From JAJZEO01 sp964477345 (GTDB lineage Bacteria > Chlamydiota > Chlamydiia > Chlamydiales > 2-12-FULL-49-11), in contig CAYZDL010000006.1 in NCBI GenBank assembly GCA_964477345.1, positions 1-64,000 on the forward strand: a stretch of DNA of 64,000 nt. Direction: 5' to 3'. Numbering within the stretch: position 1 is the first letter of the stretch; each line of letters starts with the position of its first letter. Of this stretch, positions 14,418 through 24,750 are shown in pieces. Made by a program: the position numbers and the translations under genes. The notes beneath the pieces are model-generated. The model made no database searches. It saw nothing but the letters and a program-made list of their open reading frames with translations, and was not told where the DNA came from.

Positions 14418-17400
14418 AAGCAGTAAACTCCTTGCTCTCTTCCCCGGAGAAAGAAATAGATCGATCCTCCGAAGAGCTCCTCAAAAGATGAATCAGGGTA
14501 GATTATCGATGTGTAACGTTTCAATGCATCTTTATAGATAGCCGCCTGTCTCTTATAATCGTGATTTTGCATCGCTTGATCGATCGACTCTATTGAGTAG
14601 TTGGGTAGGAGGTTGAGTTTCCAGTCGAGAATGTAGTACTTTCCTTGGTGACGAAAGACAAGATCGGCAAATCCTTTAAGATCGAGCTCATCAGTTACGG
14701 TGAAAAGGAAGGGGGTCTCTTGGAGCATCATTTGCGGATCGACGTCGGCTAAACAAAAGTCGATCAGAGGTGTGTGAAAGGCAGCAAAGATTAAATCTTT
14801 CACGTCACTCATCCAGTTACACAAATGGGTAGTGGAGAGATCTTTTTCAATAAGTTGTTCTATTTTAGTTGAATCCCAAGGTTGATAAAGACCGATCTCG
14901 ATGATTTTTTCGAAGAGCAGGTGGAAAAGGTTCCCTGTAATAGGGCCAGGAGGTAGGGTGTTTTCGTCAATTTCTACTACAACTTCAGAGTGTATGGGGG
15001 TTGCAAGGGAGGAGAAAGAGGCGATACGAGGTCTTGATTCATGCAAAGTGATAGGAGGAGGCGTTTTTGATTGTTTTGATGAAGAAGTGGGAAGTGAATG
15101 GATGAGAGGTTCATGGTCTACGAGGATGGTTTTAAGATTTAATGATTGTTTTAGAGTTTCTACCGAAAGATCGCACATTTGTTCGTAGGTTTGGGTGAGA
15201 GACAAGGGTTCATCGGCAATCACTCTTGAAAGAAAGAGATCGGCAGGAGAGGCACTTCCCCACTTGGGCACTGTCCGATTTTCTTCAACTAGGAAGGGGA
15301 GATAGAGATGAGTTTTCGCTCGTGTCAGAGCAACATAAAAGAGGCGCATTTTTTCTCGATCGAGGTCAGCGATTTGTTTCATCGAGTCGGGATCTTCAAA
15401 AGAAAATCTCTTGGTCTCTTCTTTTGTATGGGTAAATTCTTGTTTGTTCTTTGTGGGAGTAATGATTCCAATCGGGAAGACAATCTCAAATTCGAGACCT
15501 TTACTCATATGCATTGTCATCAATTGAATCGCATCAGTATCACTTAAGGGGCGTCTTTTTGGTGGAGCCAAGCTCGATTTAAGGGCTTCTATCGCCAGTA
15601 ATGGGTCACTGCGGTTGAGAGAAAAGATGATTTCGATCGATTGAAGAAGATCGGTGTAATGACCAACATTTTGTAAAATGGTGTCGATGATGGGTCTTTC
15701 TTCGAAAGTTTGTTCCAAAAGATCGCGGAGAAAAGCAGGTTTGTCATCAGGTTGCCGTAGTTGAGTGAACTGTGTAAGAGCGTCTGCAAAGGGGGGATGC
15801 ATCAAATCGGTTGTTAAATTTTCAAAAGGTCTGCCGACAAAAGGGTGGGAGAGGAATTGATTGAAGAGGGATAGGTCGCGTGGTTTTTCAAGGAGGCTCA
15901 GTGAGAGTTCGATGAAACGGAATGCTTCTGAATCAATCAGACTCGATGTAGCTGAAGAGAGTACTGGGATCTTTTTTTCAGAGAGAATAGTAATCATCCT
16001 TTCTGCCTGGAATCGATCTTTCACTAATATTGCCATTGTACTGAGTGGGTGCCCATCGATGACCAAACGGCAAATCTCATCGGCGATATAGTGCATTAAA
16101 TTTTCTTCGCTCTTACATGAGATGAGGGCTGTTACTTCTCCCTCTTCCCCTTCATCTTCCTTGTTTCCGGCGACAACAGCTTCGTGGTTAAGAAAGAGAT
16201 TCTCATCTTCGAAGAGGCGATTGAGTGTTTTGATGATTGTTTTGGTGCTTCGGTAATTGGTCTTAAGGCAATAGTGATGCTCAAAGGAAGACTTTGCCTT
16301 CAGATAGGTGGCTAAATCGGCTCCACGAAAGGCATAGATCGATTGTTTAGGATCTCCTACCACGACAAAAGGATCGACTGTTGAGAGAAAAAGGGAGGAA
16401 AAAATATTCCATTGTTTCGGATCGGTATCTTGGAATTCATCAATAATCAGAACAGAGTAGCGGCTTTGAACTAGTTTTACAAAAGGGGGGTAGTCGAGTC
16501 GTGATTCCATAGCATCGAGAAGAGTATTGGGGTTTTTCATCGCGACAAGGTCGACCCGTTCTTTTGCTTTGTGAGCAAGACGCATAAAGGTAATCAGAGG
16601 GTCTTGCCCTTCCAAAACAAGCGGCCTTAGCGATTCAAATGCTTTTGCGAATCTGATCGTAGGATTTTTCCCTTTTTTTAGATTTGAAGGGGTGAAAATT
16701 TCGAAAATAGAAGGGGTCATTGTGATCAATTTTTCAAAGTCATTGCATGACTCGATTTGTTCTGAAATGAACGGGAAAACCTCTCCACTCCGATCGGCAC
16801 ATTTTTTATGGGCATCGGCAAAGACCCAGAGATCTTCTTTGAATTGATCGAGAGGGAGTGATTCAATCACCTGATCGAATTGCTTCTTAAGATCTAAATA
16901 GGGTCGATAGGGGATCATTTTCGGATCAGATTCCAAGAAAGTGGCAATTTTTTGTGCCAATTTCAAACTGTTACGTTGAAAGTGGGCCATCAAGCGCAAA
17001 AGCTGTCCTGGACTAAACTCGGTATCGTCAAGTGTAGTTCTAAGAGTGTCGAAAATGGCTCTGAGCACATCTTGTCTTTTCTCTTCACTCTCTGGATCTC
17101 CACTAGAAAGGGAAATTCCCGATTCTAGAGCAAACTCATTGAGACATCTGTAGCAAAACGAATGGATCGTGTGAATCTCGGCATTTTCGATTTGCCCCCT
17201 TTGATTCTCGAGGATGAGAAGAGCTTCTCTTCGATTGGTAATGGAGGAGAGGTAATCTTTTAAAGGGCAATCTTCTTTCAATTGAGCGATCGTTGTTTTT
17301 AGATTTTCAAAAATGCGCCTTCTCAAATCACGCACCCCTTTTTTCGTGAAGGTGGTAATTAAGATTTTCTCGAGGGGGATTCCTTGCAAAAGTAAACGGC

Positions 17401-17506
17401 AGACAATGTGCTCAATTGCGAAAGTCTTTCCTGTGCCAGCAGAGGCTTCAAGAAAGATTTTTCCTTGGATCGATTGGTTTGGATCAAGACAGTTAAAGGA
17501 TTTCAT
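14414..17506 (-). CDS. recB: Exonuclease V beta subunit (RecB helicase-nuclease)
   Basis: The 3'-5' helicase and only nuclease of RecBCD, which resects double-strand breaks and loads RecA. The 1030-aa protein starts with Walker A ASAGTGKTFAIEHI (near residue 20), then IDEFQDTDPKQW, VGDPKQSIYAFRGADL, TMHMSKGLEFEIVFP and YVALTRAKTHLYLPF. The C-terminal nuclease domain has GFADLVFRHQGKYYILDWKLN (catalytic Asp, Asp and Lys) and DYKRQAAIY. It is a little shorter than the E. coli protein (1180 aa). An AAGGAGG ribosome binding site lies three bases before the ATG, inside the end of recC. Confidence 0.96.
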   Translation of the reverse strand: MKSFNCLDPNQSIQGKIFLEASAGTGKTFAIEHIVCRLLLQGIPLEKILITTFTKKGVRDLRRRIFENLKTTIAQLKEDCPLKDYLSSITNRREALLILENQRGQIENAEIHTIHSFCYRCLNEFALESGISLSSGDPESEEKRQDVLRAIFDTLRTTLDDTEFSPGQLLRLMAHFQRNSLKLAQKIATFLESDPKMIPYRPYLDLKKQFDQVIESLPLDQFKEDLWVFADAHKKCADRSGEVFPFISEQIESCNDFEKLITMTPSIFEIFTPSNLKKGKNPTIRFAKAFESLRPLVLEGQDPLITFMRLAHKAKERVDLVAMKNPNTLLDAMESRLDYPPFVKLVQSRYSVLIIDEFQDTDPKQWNIFSSLFLSTVDPFVVVGDPKQSIYAFRGADLATYLKAKSSFEHHYCLKTNYRSTKTIIKTLNRLFEDENLFLNHEAVVAGNKEDEGEEGEVTALISCKSEENLMHYIADEICRLVIDGHPLSTMAILVKDRFQAERMITILSEKKIPVLSSATSSLIDSEAFRFIELSLSLLEKPRDLSLFNQFLSHPFVGRPFENLTTDLMHPPFADALTQFTQLRQPDDKPAFLRDLLEQTFEERPIIDTILQNVGHYTDLLQSIEIIFSLNRSDPLLAIEALKSSLAPPKRRPLSDTDAIQLMTMHMSKGLEFEIVFPIGIITPTKNKQEFTHTKEETKRFSFEDPDSMKQIADLDREKMRLFYVALTRAKTHLYLPFLVEENRTVPKWGSASPADLFLSRVIADEPLSLTQTYEQMCDLSVETLKQSLNLKTILVDHEPLIHSLPTSSSKQSKTPPPITLHESRPRIASFSSLATPIHSEVVVEIDENTLPPGPITGNLFHLLFEKIIEIGLYQPWDSTKIEQLIEKDLSTTHLCNWMSDVKDLIFAAFHTPLIDFCLADVDPQMMLQETPFLFTVTDELDLKGFADLVFRHQGKYYILDWKLNLLPNYSIESIDQAMQNHDYKRQAAIYKDALKRYTSIIYPDSSFEELFGGSIYFFLRGREQGVYCL

Positions 17507-20366
17507 CTACCTCCTTAAAGTAACGGTTCCAATCGATCGAAAGGTCTGGTTCAATCATCTCAAGATAAGGGTCATAAAAGAAGCTTTTGCTCCTAAGAGG
17601 AGAGGGTCTTTCAAGCGCTTGTCGTGTATACTCGACAAAAAGTTTTAATGAAGCAAGTGGGTCTTTGATCTGAAGATTGAAGATTTCGCACCCTTTTGTG
17701 AAGAGAATGGTCGTAGGGAAGGAAAATTCTCTGAGTTGAGTTAACAAAAGAAGCTTGGGCCACATTTTCCAGAGAGATTCAGACGATTTTTCTCCAAAAC
17801 AGAGAAGGCCGCGCTTAGTGACAAGCCCCAGATCTCCATAGATGAAAAGATCATCGACTATAATAGGGGGATGAAGAAATTCATTTTCCGAACGTTGGGT
17901 CGCTTTTTCAACGGCAGGATCAAGGATAATGGTTACAATATCGTCCCTAGTTAAACCAAATCCTTTCAAGTGTCGATCAGCCTCTTCAATCTGATCATTG
18001 ACCTCCTTTCTTGCTGCAGTCGAAAAGAGGGTCGTAGGAAGCTCGCCACGCAGTTCAATTTCTTTGAGCAATTTTTCTTTCGGCTCAAGATAGGCCTTTT
18101 GTCGAATCTGAGCTCTTGTTTGATAAGAAAGGAGAAATTCTCCGGTCTCTTCTTCTTCGGTTTCTAAATAAATGCCACACCTTATTTGAAGATAAAATCG
18201 GAGAGGATGGGTAGCGACTCTTGTTAAATGAGAGAGGTCTAAGCTTTCTAAAGGGGGAAGAGGGACCGGGCTACTCATGTGTAACGTTTCAATTTCTTTT
18301 GTATGGGGGAGGTGAAGGGGGATGAAGGTCGGTTGTAGTTCGAGATCTTCTAAGAGTAGAGAGGGGGAAAGTTGTTTTCCATCAGCATCACTTTTGTCGG
18401 TGTAACTAAAGATAATTTTCGAGGTGGTGTACGCAAGCGCTTCAAAGAAGAAGAGTTTATCTTTTTGGGTGATAGAGGGATGGAAATCAGAACCTGGTTT
18501 TCCTCGCAATTGGTCGATTGAACGGCGCATTTCTGTTCGCGGGAAAGCCTCTTCATCCATAGACATCATGATGGTTACTTTGGGGGCAGTAAGCTTTCCT
18601 TCCCCTAGGGAAGAGAAGAATAGAGGAGGTTTTTGGGTATTGGCAATCACCCCCTCTCTTTTAGCGGTAATCTCCTCAATCACCTTGAGAATAGGGGAAA
18701 ATGGAATCTCGTCGAGAACAATTGGGATCAGCGCGGAGAGCTTGGCCAATTGTTTAAGGAAGATGGTCACCTCATCAGATTCAGGTAAATATTGGAGCGT
18801 TAAGTCAGAAATCGTCTCTACCCATTCGCCGATCTTTTTATTTCCATTTTTTAAAGCACGGATGTCGATAGCCATTTTTTCGATGAAAAGGATAAAATCG
18901 CCTAATTCTTCGGCTAGGGAAAGATCGACCGATGAGGAAAGATAGGCGAGAGAGTAGAGGATTTTGTCGAAAGCATCTTTGAATGTTCCTTGGGCAAAGA
19001 CGTTATCACTTCCTAAAATCTCCTGCCTCATTTCACGATCATAGCCCCATCGAACATGGTAGGTTTCTAAGAGATCGAAAAACGGTTTCATATTTTTCCC
19101 TTCACAAATTGAAGAGAGCGGTTTGAGTTCAAATCGACCTTGTGTGAGTTGAAAAAATGAGCGGATTGTTGAAGGGGCTTCTGGAACCTCTGAAATGATG
19201 TATCCAAAAGGGGAGCATTTTTGTCCAAAGACGTACTCTATTGCGGCTACATAAGGTTCTATGTCGGGGGCAAATATTTGTACATCTTCTGTTTTTAAAG
19301 TGGGATCATTATGGAAGAGGGTGAGAAGCTTGTGATAAATGGCTTCGACTTCACCGATACGATTGGGTGCTGCCAAAAGCTCCATAGAAAAGTTGTGAGG
19401 TCCTTGGGGTAATGGTTCGAGATCATAAAACGATCGTTGAAATTGATTGTGTGGAGGAAAAAAGAAAGAGTGGTTCTCCTGTTCTTGAAGCCAATTCGAA
19501 TAAGGAATGGAGGCTTGGGCATAGTTTGCAAAGATCCGGTTGGGCTCTTTTCCTAGTTGAGAAAAAGCCTCTCTTTCGTCGAGGGAGATCTTTTTCTTCT
19601 CTAATTTAGTATCGATCCTTGAAAGAGAAGCGTCGGAGAGTAGATCGCCTACATAGTGAGGTGTTGCCATTCTATGATAGATGGTAGCCCCTATTTGGGA
19701 AAACAACTGTCGATAGACTAGAGGGAGCGTAGGAAGACAAAAGAGATGGAAATGGGTCTCAATTTTGAGGACGATTTTTTTTTGCATCAAGGTATAGGGG
19801 AAATCCCAATGTTGTTTGGCTTGAGAAAAGAGGTGTTGTTGCCAATCAGGTTTTTTTTCCCATTCATCGAGAGCCTCGAGGCCATAAAGACCATAAAAGA
19901 GGAAAACGTGGCTCAATTGTTCTGCAAGAGAGAGTCTAGTTTCAGGGCTTTTGTGAATGTATCTAGTCAAGGAGGGGAACTTTTCGGGCGATTTCGTGCA
20001 CAACTCTTCTAATGCATGGTCGAGAAAAATCATCAGGTGGTGGTGATGAGGGAAGAAAGGGTTCTCTGATAAAGAAAGTTTAATCGCATGTTCGACTGCT
20101 TGAGGTAATGATAAAAAACGGGTGGCGAAGTAAACACCCCATTTTTTTTTCAAAGATTGTATTAAAAGGTTTTTTATGACATTGCTGGGTACGATGACGA
20201 TTTGTCTTAGAGAGTCTTGTTGTAGCAAAAATTTTAGGTTAGACGTGAAAAGGTCTATTAAACAATCTAATCTATTGCTTGTGAAGATATTGAGATCGCC
20301 AACCTCAATCTCAGAGTTAGGCTTGCTCAAATCTTTAGACTTCGTTAAACTCTCTTCATTATACAT
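17493..20366 (-). CDS. recC: Exonuclease V gamma subunit (RecC)
   Basis: RecC splits the duplex ahead of RecB and RecD and scans for Chi. The 957-aa product starts MYNEESLTKSKDL and has the RecC-typical FTSNRLDCLIDLF near the N-terminus, VQIFAPDIEPYVAAIEYVFG in the middle and a degenerate nuclease-like C-terminal part. E. coli RecC is 1122 aa, so this is compact. It overlaps recB by 14 bases and starts 23 bases from the divergent transporter gene; the operon promoter must lie in that tight gap or in the start of the other gene. Order recC-recB beside an LplT-like gene is shared with Chlamydiaceae as far as I recall. Confidence 0.93.
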   Translation of the reverse strand: MYNEESLTKSKDLSKPNSEIEVGDLNIFTSNRLDCLIDLFTSNLKFLLQQDSLRQIVIVPSNVIKNLLIQSLKKKWGVYFATRFLSLPQAVEHAIKLSLSENPFFPHHHHLMIFLDHALEELCTKSPEKFPSLTRYIHKSPETRLSLAEQLSHVFLFYGLYGLEALDEWEKKPDWQQHLFSQAKQHWDFPYTLMQKKIVLKIETHFHLFCLPTLPLVYRQLFSQIGATIYHRMATPHYVGDLLSDASLSRIDTKLEKKKISLDEREAFSQLGKEPNRIFANYAQASIPYSNWLQEQENHSFFFPPHNQFQRSFYDLEPLPQGPHNFSMELLAAPNRIGEVEAIYHKLLTLFHNDPTLKTEDVQIFAPDIEPYVAAIEYVFGQKCSPFGYIISEVPEAPSTIRSFFQLTQGRFELKPLSSICEGKNMKPFFDLLETYHVRWGYDREMRQEILGSDNVFAQGTFKDAFDKILYSLAYLSSSVDLSLAEELGDFILFIEKMAIDIRALKNGNKKIGEWVETISDLTLQYLPESDEVTIFLKQLAKLSALIPIVLDEIPFSPILKVIEEITAKREGVIANTQKPPLFFSSLGEGKLTAPKVTIMMSMDEEAFPRTEMRRSIDQLRGKPGSDFHPSITQKDKLFFFEALAYTTSKIIFSYTDKSDADGKQLSPSLLLEDLELQPTFIPLHLPHTKEIETLHMSSPVPLPPLESLDLSHLTRVATHPLRFYLQIRCGIYLETEEEETGEFLLSYQTRAQIRQKAYLEPKEKLLKEIELRGELPTTLFSTAARKEVNDQIEEADRHLKGFGLTRDDIVTIILDPAVEKATQRSENEFLHPPIIVDDLFIYGDLGLVTKRGLLCFGEKSSESLWKMWPKLLLLTQLREFSFPTTILFTKGCEIFNLQIKDPLASLKLFVEYTRQALERPSPLRSKSFFYDPYLEMIEPDLSIDWNRYFKEVDEIL

Positions 20367-20389
20367 TGATTATTTAATGAGGGCTTTTT

Positions 20390-22204
20390 ATGTCTGTTTC
20401 TTGCTTGGTTCGCCGAGGGTTAAAAATGTCATTATCAAGGCCTTCTAGTTTTTCTGATCGGCATCCTTTTGCGTTTCTTAACATATCGCAATTTTGTACC
20501 GCCTTTAACGACAACCTATTTAAATTTCTCACCATCTTTATGTTAATCGATATTAAAGGTGTAGCCTCTTCTAATGATGTTCTCTTCTTTATTGGGGTGG
20601 CTTTCGTATTGCCATTCCTGATGTTCTCTTCTTGTGGGGGAGTTTTAGCCGATCGGTTCAGTAAGCAAAAGATGATTGTCTACACCAAAGTTCTCGAGGT
20701 TATGATCCTCTCTTTGGCTTTTTTTGTCTACGCACATAAGATGGTTTTTGGGTGTTATGGACTGGTTTTTCTCCTATCACTTCAAAGTGCTTTGCTGGGA
20801 CCATCAAAATACAGCATAGTTCCCGAGCTTGTAAGAAGAGAACACATTCCCAAAGCCAATGGCCTTTTAACGAGCTTCACCTACTTGGCGATCATTTCAG
20901 GGACCTTTTTAGCCACTTTTTTAACGGATGTTACCCACAAAAACTTTCAACTCTGTCTTTCCGTTTGCCTAGTCTCTGCAGTGATCGGTCTAGTTACTGC
21001 TCTTTATATCCCTCATACAGAATCGGCAAAGTCAAAGGGGAAAATTTTCAATCCTAACGTCCTCACTCAAGTTTACAACACAATGAAGTACTGTAAAAAG
21101 ACCCCACGCTTGAGGCTAGCAGTTTTAGGTTCGGCCTTTTTTCTCTTTGTAGGTGGCTACTTACAATTGAATATCATCCCTTACGCGATAGAGTTTCTTT
21201 CAATGACAGAGACAGGGGGAGGGTATTTGTTTTTCGGAACAGCGGTTGGAATTGCCTTGGGGTCACTCGTGGGTGGAAAAGCATGCCGAAAAGAGGTCGA
21301 TTTGGGTCTTGCCTGCTCAGCCCTCTTCTTACTAAGTATCATGATCTTTGGTCTTGTTCTCTCCTCCCATCACCTAATTCCTGCTGTTTTATCTTTAGTG
21401 GGTCTTGGTTTTTTTGGGGGGATGTTTGTTGTGCCTTTAGACTCTTACATTCAGACTTATAGCCCATCTGAGATCAGAGGACAAGTGATTGCGGCATCGA
21501 ATTTCTTAAGCTTCTTTTGTCTTCTTCTTGCTCCTTTGGCACTCTTTTTATTTGGAAGCGTCCTTAATCTCTCCTCCCGTACTGGATTTGTCTTTATTGG
21601 GATGATCGTCCTTGGTGTCTTCTTATTCCTCGTCAAACATTTGACGGCCCCCTTTATCCATTTTATTTCTAGACGACTTGTCCAACCTTTCTATGATCTC
21701 CATTTTATCGGTTACCCTTTTATGGCTGGGCACCAAGATGATAAGGTTGCAATTGTTATTAGGAAGGCCTCATGGCTAGACCTAGTCGTCTTGATGGGAG
21801 AGAGCTCAAAGTGTCACCTTTTTTATGTTAAGCATCAAAAGTCTAGGATGGATAAGTTCTTGAAATTTTTCATGTCGATACAGTTTGTTTACTCTCACGA
21901 AGAGAAGAAGGTAGAGCCACAGATCGTGCATCAAAAGAATCAAGCTCTAAGGTTGCCGATGAAACCTATCTTTATGTTTGACTCACCGAAAGCTTATCAA
22001 CAATTTCTCGATCAGCGATTTTTTGAAAATCTCCACGAAGAGTATGGCTATTCGGTAAAACGGTTCATCTTGAAAAACAAGTCTCATTTTAAACCTGATT
22101 GGAACAAGCCACTGCAATATACTCAAATGACTTTCCAATTTGAAAATTGGACCTCATCGGTCAAAAAAGTCCCCGTCATGCGGAAAGAGACGGCAAACGT
22201 TTAG
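20390..22204 (+). CDS. LplT-like MFS transporter with cytoplasmic C-terminal extension
   Basis: A 604-aa protein. Residues 30-420 form a 12-helix MFS permease opening with ISQFCTAFNDNLFKFLTIFML, the signature of lysophospholipid flippases (LplT), and GGVLADRFSKQKM as motif A. The last 180 residues are soluble, with no Aas-like acyltransferase motif (HxxxxD) that I can see. Chlamydiae carry a homologue (YgeD) at the same place beside recBC, which would recycle host-derived or own lysophospholipids; the substrate is inferred. ATG at 20390 after GAGGG with a 7-base spacer. Confidence 0.85.
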   Translation: MSVSCLVRRGLKMSLSRPSSFSDRHPFAFLNISQFCTAFNDNLFKFLTIFMLIDIKGVASSNDVLFFIGVAFVLPFLMFSSCGGVLADRFSKQKMIVYTKVLEVMILSLAFFVYAHKMVFGCYGLVFLLSLQSALLGPSKYSIVPELVRREHIPKANGLLTSFTYLAIISGTFLATFLTDVTHKNFQLCLSVCLVSAVIGLVTALYIPHTESAKSKGKIFNPNVLTQVYNTMKYCKKTPRLRLAVLGSAFFLFVGGYLQLNIIPYAIEFLSMTETGGGYLFFGTAVGIALGSLVGGKACRKEVDLGLACSALFLLSIMIFGLVLSSHHLIPAVLSLVGLGFFGGMFVVPLDSYIQTYSPSEIRGQVIAASNFLSFFCLLLAPLALFLFGSVLNLSSRTGFVFIGMIVLGVFLFLVKHLTAPFIHFISRRLVQPFYDLHFIGYPFMAGHQDDKVAIVIRKASWLDLVVLMGESSKCHLFYVKHQKSRMDKFLKFFMSIQFVYSHEEKKVEPQIVHQKNQALRLPMKPIFMFDSPKAYQQFLDQRFFENLHEEYGYSVKRFILKNKSHFKPDWNKPLQYTQMTFQFENWTSSVKKVPVMRKETANV

Positions 22205-22218
22205 AGTAATTGTAAATG

Positions 22219-23001
22219 TTAGAACTTAATGCAAAGATCTGATCCTATGGCGTATTCAGCAAGCAACCTTGCTTCCACGTTAAAGGAGAAGTAGTTGTGA
22301 CTCGATATCGTAAGACCGAGTACAAAGCCATTTTTGGTCGGATTGATAAAATTAATCCGAGGTCTATTATCAAATTGGTAGGGGAGTTTTGTAAGCTCGG
22401 CGCTGTAGTGGGCGTAGTACCATCCAATATAGGGAACAAGATAATTCAAAGTGTAGGCGATTTGAAATCCCCCTTGGATTTCAGAAGAGAAGAATCTTGA
22501 GTTACCAGGGACTTTGATACTCACATTATTCTTTGTTAAAATCCCCAAGCGATCGATTTCGTGCATATACTGCCCAAACAACGATAAAGTGAAATTTTCA
22601 CGATCAAAAACGATCAATTGTCCACCGACTATGTAGGCGTATGAGTTTTTGATTTTGAAATAGAGTTGATCGTTGTTATATCCTGGAAAGGTGCAGTTAG
22701 TTGAGTTAGCCATGTAAAATCCATTGATATTGAGAAGATGGAAAAAATCAATCGTGAAACCTGCACCGGTTGCATTTCGATTGAAGCTATTAACATCGCT
22801 AGCATTAACTACTTGAAGTGATTTCCCCGTTGTCCAGTCATCGAGCAAGACAAATTTAACAGCACACACTGAATCGGATGTTGTGAAGAGTCCCTGCCTA
22901 ATAATATTTGGATCAGCACTGTTTCCGACATAAAATGCAGCAATTGGAATCCAAAAAGCGGCAAAAAAAGGTGCAAAAACTTTCGTATACCCAAGTCGAT
23001 T
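22219..23001 (-). CDS. MOMP-like outer-membrane porin
   Basis: A 260-aa protein. After a signal peptide (LNRLGYTKVFAPFFAAFWIPIAA) the mature part starts FYVGNSADPNIIRQGLF, matching the LPVGNPAEPSL start of chlamydial major outer membrane protein. The remainder alternates aromatic beta-strands and ends in LCIKF with terminal Phe, as beta-barrel proteins do. It is shorter than classical MOMP (about 370 aa) and has few cysteines. I placed the start at TTG 23001, five bases after AGGA; the open frame has no ATG in the signal region and a longer TTG start at 23049 would spoil the signal peptide. Convergent with the LplT-like gene, divergent from the TpsB gene. Confidence 0.75.
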   Translation of the reverse strand, partial: NRLGYTKVFAPFFAAFWIPIAAFYVGNSADPNIIRQGLFTTSDSVCAVKFVLLDDWTTGKSLQVVNASDVNSFNRNATGAGFTIDFFHLLNINGFYMANSTNCTFPGYNNDQLYFKIKNSYAYIVGGQLIVFDRENFTLSLFGQYMHEIDRLGILTKNNVSIKVPGNSRFFSSEIQGGFQIAYTLNYLVPYIGWYYAHYSAELTKLPYQFDNRPRINFINPTKNGFVLGLTISSHNYFSFNVEARLLAEYAIGSDLCIKF

Positions 23002-23081
23002 CAAAAAAATCCTATATTTACTCTCTTTTTCTATTATAAAATTGTACAAATGTTTTATCTAGTAAAAAGAGAGGGTACTTT
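23002..23081. promoter_or_regulatory. Divergent control region between porin and TpsB genes
   Basis: The 80-base gap is very AT-rich. It carries a perfect 10-bp inverted repeat: CTCTCTTTTT (23021-23030) and AAAAAGAGAG (23064-23073). The right arm is also the Shine-Dalgarno stretch of the TpsB gene. TATAAA-like sequences lie between the arms (23035-23046). Back-to-back promoters here could control both outer-membrane genes together; this is inference. Confidence 0.4.
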
Positions 23082-24750
23082 ATGAATAAACTGTTGTCTG
23101 TTTCTCTTTTACTTTGTTTTTCTGCTTTTCCCCTATTTGCTGATAGCGCCACCGATTCAATAAAGAAAGACAAAGTTGCTGATAAGCGAGTCGTCACGCC
23201 TAATTTAACAGCGATTATTATCAATGGGGAGACAAGTAATCTTCCTCCTCCCCATGTGACTCAAACCACGAAGGGCGCCGATTTTTATAGAGTATCGCAA
23301 ACGGTACGACAAAGTGATCGAAACAAGTTTAAAAGAGAACTCGAAAAAAAATATGTAGGGAAGGCAATCACTTTTGATCAACTCAAGCAGATCAAAGTCG
23401 ATGTTCAGAATTTTTTTCGTGATAATGGGCAGGCACTTGTTATTGTTTCAATTCCAGAGCAAGAAGTTAAAAATGGGGTCATTGTCGTTAATGTTCTAGA
23501 ATCTAAAGCGGGTACGGTTGAGGTCAAAGGAAACCAGCACTTTTCTAAGGAGCAAATAGAGGCGTATATTACTGTACAGCCGGGTGATACCATCCAGAAT
23601 ACGCATGTTGAACGCGACGCTTTTTTTCTGAGCTTAAATCCCTACAGAAAAGTTGAGGTACACTACTCCCCTGGAACGAATCCTGGAACAACCGATATTA
23701 CTTACAATGTTCACGATGAAAGGACTTTTAAATTCTACGCAGGAGCTGATGATACTGGATTTAAAGTCACCGATTATAATCGTGTGTTTTTCGGTTTTAA
23801 CTGGGGAAATTTTCTCGATCTTGATCAAATCATCACATTTCAGTACACAGCCTCACCCGATTTTAGTAAATTTCAAGCCTTTACGGGCAACTATACAATT
23901 CCATTGCCGAATCAGAACCAAATCGTCTTCTTTGGAGGCTATTCNNNNNNNNNNCAATCAAGGACAAAGTTTGCAGGCAAGCGGAAGATACGTTTATCCG
24001 TTTTATCCACGCGAAACCTGGTCCCAGGAAGTCAAGGCAGGGATTGACTATAAGAGAACGAATAACGACCTAATCGTTGGTGAGCAACTTTTATCAAGCG
24101 CTTTTGCAACTATTTTCCAATACATGGCTGGTTATACTACCAATTTTAGCTGGGATACACAATCGATTGAGGGTGTCATCGAAGGCTTCATTCAGCCATT
24201 AACGTTTGGTGCGAGCATGTCATCGGAAAATTATGACCGATTAAGACCTGGTTCCAGCATAAGATATGCTTACGTAAAGGGGACAATGAAGTACCATTGG
24301 ACCGAAGCTAAGACAGGGATGGGAGTGAACGTCCGCTCTGTTTTGCAAGTAGCGACAGGAACGCTACTTCCTCTTGAAGAACTCGGTCTAGGAGGCTTTT
24401 ATAGTGTCCGCGGTTACCCAGAAAGAGCCGTCAACGTCGATGATGGTTTGATTGTCAACGTCGAACTCGTCTCTCCCTCTACATCTCTCTTCCACAGAAA
24501 AGACCCCCACCCGATTGACAGTTTGAAAGCAGTCGGATTTTTCGACTTTGCTGTCGGAGGTCTTGCTAGGAAAGTGCCAAATGAACCAGGAGTCTGGGGC
24601 CTTGCCGGAATAGGACCAGCCATTCGCTACGACTATGGAAGCTACTTCCACGCCCGTGGTGACATGGGAATCCGTCTTCCCTCAGTCCCATTTGGTTCCC
24701 CTTCTAACGATCGCATCTGGTGGTATTTCAGCGTCATCGGATCCTACTAA
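23082..24750 (+). CDS. POTRA/TpsB (ShlB/FhaC) family outer-membrane transporter, interrupted by assembly gap
   Basis: Two-partner-secretion type translocator that would export a large beta-helical protein across the outer membrane. It begins with a signal peptide (MNKLLSVSLLLCFSAFPLFA). A POTRA domain follows, about residues 95-200 (ITFDQLKQIKVDVQNFFRDNGQALVIVSIPEQEV...VNVLESKAGTVEVKGNQHFS), and then a beta-barrel. The barrel carries the diagnostic LGGFYSVRGYPE motif and ends in an aromatic residue (VIGSY). Ten Ns at 23945-23954 split it: the two halves lie in different frames across the nominal gap but join perfectly by domain content, so I treat it as one intact gene with missing bases. No TpsA partner is in the window. 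Confidence 0.85.
23945..23954. other. Assembly gap (10 N) inside the TpsB gene
   Basis: Ten Ns sit between GGYS and NQGQSLQASGRY. For the flanking frames to join, the true length must be a multiple of three, so ten is a placeholder and an unknown number of barrel residues is missing. Confidence 0.9.

Noticed and set aside
18424..18945. A 173-codon open frame on the plus strand inside recC
   Set aside because: It is antisense to clearly conserved RecC coding sequence, has no ribosome binding site and low-complexity-looking composition.
23653..24750. The second half of the TpsB gene as a separate gene starting at 23653
   Set aside because: The part before the gap in that frame is out-of-frame nonsense; the split arises from the N run.
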